A DNA stretch of 64,000 nucleotides, taken from positions 62,001-126,000 of the forward strand of contig JAYMGJ010000061.1 in assembly GCA_037178675.1 (NCBI GenBank), given 5' to 3'. The position numbers and the translations under genes are program-made. This document shows, one piece after another, positions 59,412 to 64,000 of this stretch. The notes beneath the pieces were generated by a model. The model was not told the origin of the DNA and ran no database searches. It saw only the letters and a list, made by a program, of their open reading frames with translations. How positions within the stretch are numbered: position 1 is the stretch's first letter; every line of letters begins with the position of its first letter. This stretch comes from Scleroderma bovista (taxonomy: Eukaryota > Basidiomycota > Agaricomycetes > Boletales > Sclerodermataceae).

Positions 59412-59689
59412 GGTGTGTGGGAGGCTCACCAGAAAGGGATGGGAACTACTCTGTCTATTTCGGGATTTGAGTGGGAGTAGCGCCGAGGGTGGGTATCTCT
59501 TAGATGGGTTTCGCCCTACAAAGAAACCCCATCTGAAGACCGTGGGAACATCCTTAAACTGGTGCCTAAGGTGTTAAACCTAAAGCTGTTCTTCAAAGCT
59601 TACGTAATAGTAATACAAGCCGTGCCACTTGCGAACTTTCCAAACCTAATATTCAACCCCAAACACGTCCAAGAGTCCAAGACATTCAA

Positions 59690-61120
59690 ATGTCACTCAC
59701 ATGTCTTCGAAACTGGTTGGAAGAACAAAACTTATTCCCTGTAGATAAGCTAGGGAACTGGGATGTTTTGCCTGTCGCCATATATTACACTGCATATTAC
59801 TTTGCATACGCAGCTGCACTCGCGGCTGGTGCATTTACACTCGCCCGTTTTCTTCTCAAGACGTTCCTTGTCTTCACGCAGACTTTTCTTCTTCGCGGAA
59901 AAAGTGTATGTTTGATATATCTGCACCTGCAGTCGGCATCTGACGCATGCATTTTAGCTCAAGACATTTGGTGCAGGCAAAGGTGCCTGGGCAGGTTCGT
60001 CGAATGCGCTGGCCGCACGAATTCCCTTCTTACTATTCCTGCAGTCGTCACTGGCGCTTCTGATGGCATTGGAAAAGAATTCGCGCTGCAGTTGGCGTCT
60101 GCGGGGTTCAACGTTCTTCTTGTTGCCCGCAACCAAGCCATGCTATCCAATGTTGCAGATGAGATTGGTACGAGTGTTCCAGATCCATCTCACATTAGAC
60201 ATATCCCTCATACTTCATCCATCCGTGTCAAGCTAAGCGGACAGCTGGCAAGGTCGAGAGTAAAATATACCTGATCGATTTCGCGAAGAATGATCCCGAC
60301 ACCTTCCGCGGGCTCAAGACCCTCATCCGCAGCTTGGACATTGGGGTATTGGGTATGTGCTATAAATGGAATACTTCCATCAGTGTTCACCTGACGCACT
60401 CGTAGTCAACAATGTGGGCAAGTCCCATGCGATGCCGACATACTTTGTGGACACTACTGAACAAGAAAACGAGGATATCGTGACTATTAACGTGGATGCC
60501 ATGGTCCGCATGACCCACGCGGTTCTCCCGGGGATGATTGAACGGTGAGTTGTATTTCTCCTGTTCGCGCAATGGGCTCACGAAGCTGGGATTTCTTGTT
60601 CGCCATCTAGGAAATCTGGTTTGATCCTCAACCTTGGATCTTTTGCGGGGCAAATTCCCTCGCCTATGCTTGCGACATACTCAGGCACCAAAGCATTCGT
60701 CACGACGTTCACCAGTGCACTCGCGGAAGAAGTCAAGGCGTACAACATTACTGTACAGCATCTGAATACCTACTTCGTTGTACGCATGCTCCTATATCGG
60801 CTATCAATGCCTTGCGGCAGGTACTCACTCTCCCGCCCCACCAGGTGTCGAAAATGTCCAAGATCTCTAAATCGTCGGTTATGGTACCTATCCCGTCTGC
60901 ATACGTTCGTGCATCATTGGGTAAAATTGGACTGGCTTGCGGAGCCGCGATGACGGACCGCCCGAACACCCTCACCGCGTTTTGGAGTCACGCGTTGCTC
61001 GACTACATCATCCATGTGATTGGATGGAAGGCGGCGTTCATTTCGTATACCCACAGATTACACAACGACATCCGTCGTCGGGTGCTTAGGAAACGTGAGA
61101 GGGAAGCCAAGAAGCAATAG
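59690..61120 (+). CDS. Very-long-chain 3-oxoacyl-CoA reductase (IFA38/KAR type)
   Basis: An N-terminal membrane region ([33 protein letters not shown]) is followed after an intron by [12 protein letters not shown] and, after the next, by [20 protein letters not shown], the TGxxxGIG cofactor motif of short-chain dehydrogenases. Further exons have VNNVGKSH (NNxG), [10 protein letters not shown] (catalytic serine) and [20 protein letters not shown] (YxxxK). The C-terminus is basic ([10 protein letters not shown]). This fits the ER 3-ketoacyl-CoA reductase that performs the second step of very-long-chain fatty acid elongation with NADPH. All catalytic residues are present. ATG 59690 gives the N-terminal extension; later starts are possible. 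About seven introns. Confidence 0.85.
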
Positions 61121-61731
61121 GTGGGCTTTCTTTTCGTTTGGATGACTTGATGCCCTCCTTGACACGTTTTGTCCGTTCAGTGATAGCTTTTCCCTGTTCC
61201 GTGTGGGGTGACATAGTGAGTATATGTACTCACGGGGACTATATAGAGAACTAGTCCTGGATACGCTACTACAACTGGAATACAAAACTTGCTTTTCCTA
61301 TCGATGTTTGTGCTCGTGCAAGGAAGGAAAGGTTGCGTCATAGATAAGCGGATATGAGCCCTGAGGTCGTGCCGGGCATCCGGCGAGGCCGGCGTGGCTG
61401 TCGAGCAGCAAAGTTTAGTGTCATACTAATCCCCCATTTCTAACCGAACATACGTTCTGTGCGTGCATGCCCACAGAATGGAAGCAGGGCGGAGGTGGTC
61501 GAGCGTTCATTGCAGCGAGGCATTGGAAAGACGCCTTGGTCGTTACCAGTATGGTTAGTCTGCGTGGCCATATCGACGTGTAATCGCCTCGTAGCACGTC
61601 GAAATGCAGGTTGCGAAACTGGCATTGACACCTGGTAGTGCTAGTGCAGGTGGCTTGTTTTTGTGTGTTTGCCCCTCTGAGGCAGAAAGAGAGAAAGAAA
61701 AAAACACCTTTTCTCTGGATGCCAGTCGACG
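61121..61731. other. Intergenic region
   Basis: About 600 bp between the reductase stop and the PHD-SET start, without a supported gene; the promoter of the PHD-SET gene should lie here. Confidence 0.5.
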
Positions 61732-64000
61732 ATGCTGAACAGCGATGCGACAGAGGCCGCCCTGGGACTGCTGGGACTACACTCGGACACTCAGACCATC
61801 CCGCTCAAGAGAAAACTATCCTCACATCCATCCTCGGCACAACCAGCACCAGCACCAGCACCCCTACCCACCACCACCACCACTACGACAACGACCGACA
61901 CAGAGGATATCTCTTGCATTTGTGGGTTCACATACGACGACGGATTCTCAATCGCATGCGATGTCTGCTCGAGATGGTGTCATGCTGCGTGCTTTGGAAT
62001 CGTGGAGGGAGGTGATGTCCCCGAGGAATGGAGGTGTTGGGTATGTGGCGGAGGAACCATCCCAGACGAAGAACGAGAGCGCGCAGTCAAGATACAGAGA
62101 AAGAGGCTTAGAGCGATGAGGATGCGCAACAATGGCACTGGCTCTGCGACGGGCACCAATGCGGTCAACGACAAGCCTGGCTCTCGAAGAAAAACGAGTC
62201 CCGGCGCAGAGAAGAAACCGAGACGGGCGAGTGCAATGAGTATAGGGTCGGATGGAAATGCCAAGCGACGACGACGCACGTCTATGCTCGCCTCTGCTTC
62301 GTCACCATCGACCAGTACTCAGCCCCAGCCAAGCGCATCCCGCATATCTCAGCCGTGGGCCACCTCTCCTCACAGCAATTCTGACATTGACTCGCTTGCC
62401 AGATCGACATCGACGTCTCGTGCAGCGGATATTTTCCCCCCAGACGTGTACCCCGATCCCTCGACACATGCACACTTGCTCAAGGTCGCAAAGGCATGGA
62501 GAGGGGTGACTGCGCTCAATCCGCCTGTTCCTGTTCCTAGAACATACATCGATAATGGATTTATCCGCGTTGATGGTCAAGGGTGCGTCCCCTCACACAT
62601 CTAAGCACGAATACTCATCATGAATCAACTCAGATATACCGACCAATACGGACACACAATGTCCCCACTCGATAGCACCACGCCCGTCCTCGTCGACGCA
62701 GACGCAGGCGTAAAACTTCCATGGACAGTGCTCAAACATGACTCGACCTCTTCAGGTGGGGGGGATACACTGCGTCCACCATCGCCAAGGCTACACGTCG
62801 GACCATCGACATCGAGATCCACCTTCTCTCCTTCTCCGCCCATACCTACGCCGACACCTCCGCCCATTTCCATATCCACATCAACGTCCGCATCGACGTC
62901 GACGCACACGCCCACGCCCGCCCACCCATATACACACGCCACCGCCCAGACGCACAGAATCCCCTCTAACACCCTTCTCGCACCATATACCGCCACCATC
63001 CGTCCTTCCTCCGCATACCTCGCAGACCCGCTCAATGGATACGCACATCTCGGCATGGGAAAGCCACAGGTGAGACTGGTAGGTGGGGGATGGTGTGTCG
63101 GGGTCGATGCCAGGGAGCTGGGGGCCGGTGTCGCGGTACCGGGGGATAGTCGTTCATTTCGAGCCAAGGGTAAAGGCAAAGAAAAGGCAGAGGGAGGAGA
63201 GGAGGGCGCACAGATGAATGGTGTGAATGGTATAGAGCAGGATGCGGAGGCTGGGAAAGCAAGATGGGCAAGGTGTGGGTGCTGGCCGAATGCGGTTGTG
63301 AGGCCGGTGATATGTCGGGGTGCGCGAAAGCGGAAGAAAAAGGGCGAGGGCGGCGGTGGCCACGGAATCGGGAAAGGTAAGCGACATCGGGAGGGGTGTG
63401 TAGAATCGACGACTGCGACGGAGGATGTCGACGAACCGCCACCTTCTTCAACGGACGAGTCGGATTCCCATTCCCACTTTCACACCGACACGGATTCCGA
63501 TTCGGGTGCGGGCACAGACGCGGACGCGGATCCGGATACAGACGAAACAACACTGTCATTCGCACTCTTTGCACTGCGCGATCTACGCGCTGACGAAGAA
63601 ATCGTGCTGGGGTGGGAATGGGACGATGGACATGCTGTGCATATGTTACCTGCGTTGATGGAGAGTCCAGGGATGTTTGGGTGCGTCTCTTATGTTAGTC
63701 AAGCGAATCTGATGGCTCACCTACCCTGCGATGGCGATCGTGTGCCGACTGCGAATAACGAACGAAATAGAGCTGCACATCTCCACCACCTTCGTGCCCA
63801 GTTCACATCCATCCTTCACGCACTCAGCAGTACATTCACGACGTGTGCATGCGGCTCTTCTTCGAGGGACTGTGCCGTGAAGGTGATGGAACGTGTTGTG
63901 GATGGGCGGTGGCCTTGGCCTGGGGGACGCACTAGTCGCAGTCGCTCGCGCGGGCGACGTTCTGAGTCTCGTTCTCGAAACGCCGCAACCAATGGGAACG
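61732..64000 (+). CDS. PHD-finger and SET-domain protein (SET3 type), partial at right edge
   Basis: After an 8-10 residue threonine run the protein has a PHD finger: CICGFTYDDGFSIACDVCSR, WCHAACFG, then WRCWVCGGG, with C4HC3 spacing. A basic linker and P/S/T-rich regions follow. After an intron at about 62584-62632 come KLPWTVLKHDS, YLADPLNGYAHLGMGKPQ, RCGCWPNAVVRPVIC (SET substrate/post-SET-like) and LSFALFALRDLRADEEIVLG with WEWDDGHAVHMLP, the C-terminal end of a SET domain. This architecture matches the SET3/MLL5 subgroup, which sits in a histone deacetylase complex and often lacks methyltransferase activity. A last exon is rich in SR dipeptides (SRSRSRGRRSESRSR) and runs off the window. 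Confidence 0.78.

Larger units (their letters stand above)
56718..59689. other. Spacer containing small inverted-repeat elements
   Basis: No gene could be supported over 3 kb; short ORFs have no domain. Three inverted-repeat elements are listed separately. The upstream side of the Plavaka element should end somewhere before about 57000. Confidence 0.45.

Noticed and set aside
61640..63574. Several minus and alternate-frame ORFs over the PHD-SET gene
   Set aside because: GC-rich coding DNA with few stops produces shadow ORFs; only the frame with PHD and SET motifs is supported.

Overview
The window looks like nuclear DNA of a filamentous basidiomycete, probably an Agaricomycete. Coding regions are split by many GT-AG introns of about 45-75 nt. 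The gene families are typical of mushrooms: tyrosine-kinase-like kinases with an HGDLKG loop, a membrane-tailed GTPase, NACHT-WD40 proteins, a secreted flavin amine oxidase, sedolisin, a BTB protein, Plavaka DNA transposons and an integrase-like element gene. Everything was read by eye; family names rest on recognised motifs, not on searches.

Layout. 1-6.2 kb is a tandemly rearranged block: the 3' end of one GTPase gene, a LINE tail, a TKL kinase that runs into a C2-like module and a broken P-loop copy, and a complete GTPase gene with 25-nt and 14-nt micro-exons. 6.4-19.5 kb is ordinary gene space: an unknown gene, a multi-spanning membrane protein, a secreted polyamine-oxidase-like flavoenzyme, a BolA protein and an amino-acid/GABA-type permease. 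A Tc1/mariner-like element lies at 20.1-21.3 kb. A 5'-incomplete sedolisin and an NLR gene (NACHT, then WD40) occupy 21.4-26.9 kb.

From about 25.7 to 59.6 kb the DNA is repeat-rich and much of it is visibly poor in CpG. It holds two multi-kilobase inverted repeats whose arms are tandem arrays (foldback-like architecture), a solo LTR with a 5-bp target duplication, an integrase gene split by a hAT-like element with an 8-bp target duplication, an unknown gene probably of element origin, a BTB gene, a tRNA-derived SINE-like sequence, a serine-rich gene carrying a minisatellite, a two-gene Plavaka transposon, two MITE-like elements and a palindrome. Four coding regions here contain in-frame TGA codons that fit CGA to TGA decay.

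59.7-64 kb returns to housekeeping genes: the very-long-chain 3-oxoacyl-CoA reductase of fatty acid elongation and a PHD-SET protein of the SET3 type that runs off the right edge.

The points of most interest are the kinase/C2-like/GTPase cluster, the NLR with almost identical WD repeats and a nonsense codon at its NACHT-WD40 junction, and the two foldback-like repeat structures, one of whose arrays also lies inside the hAT-like element.
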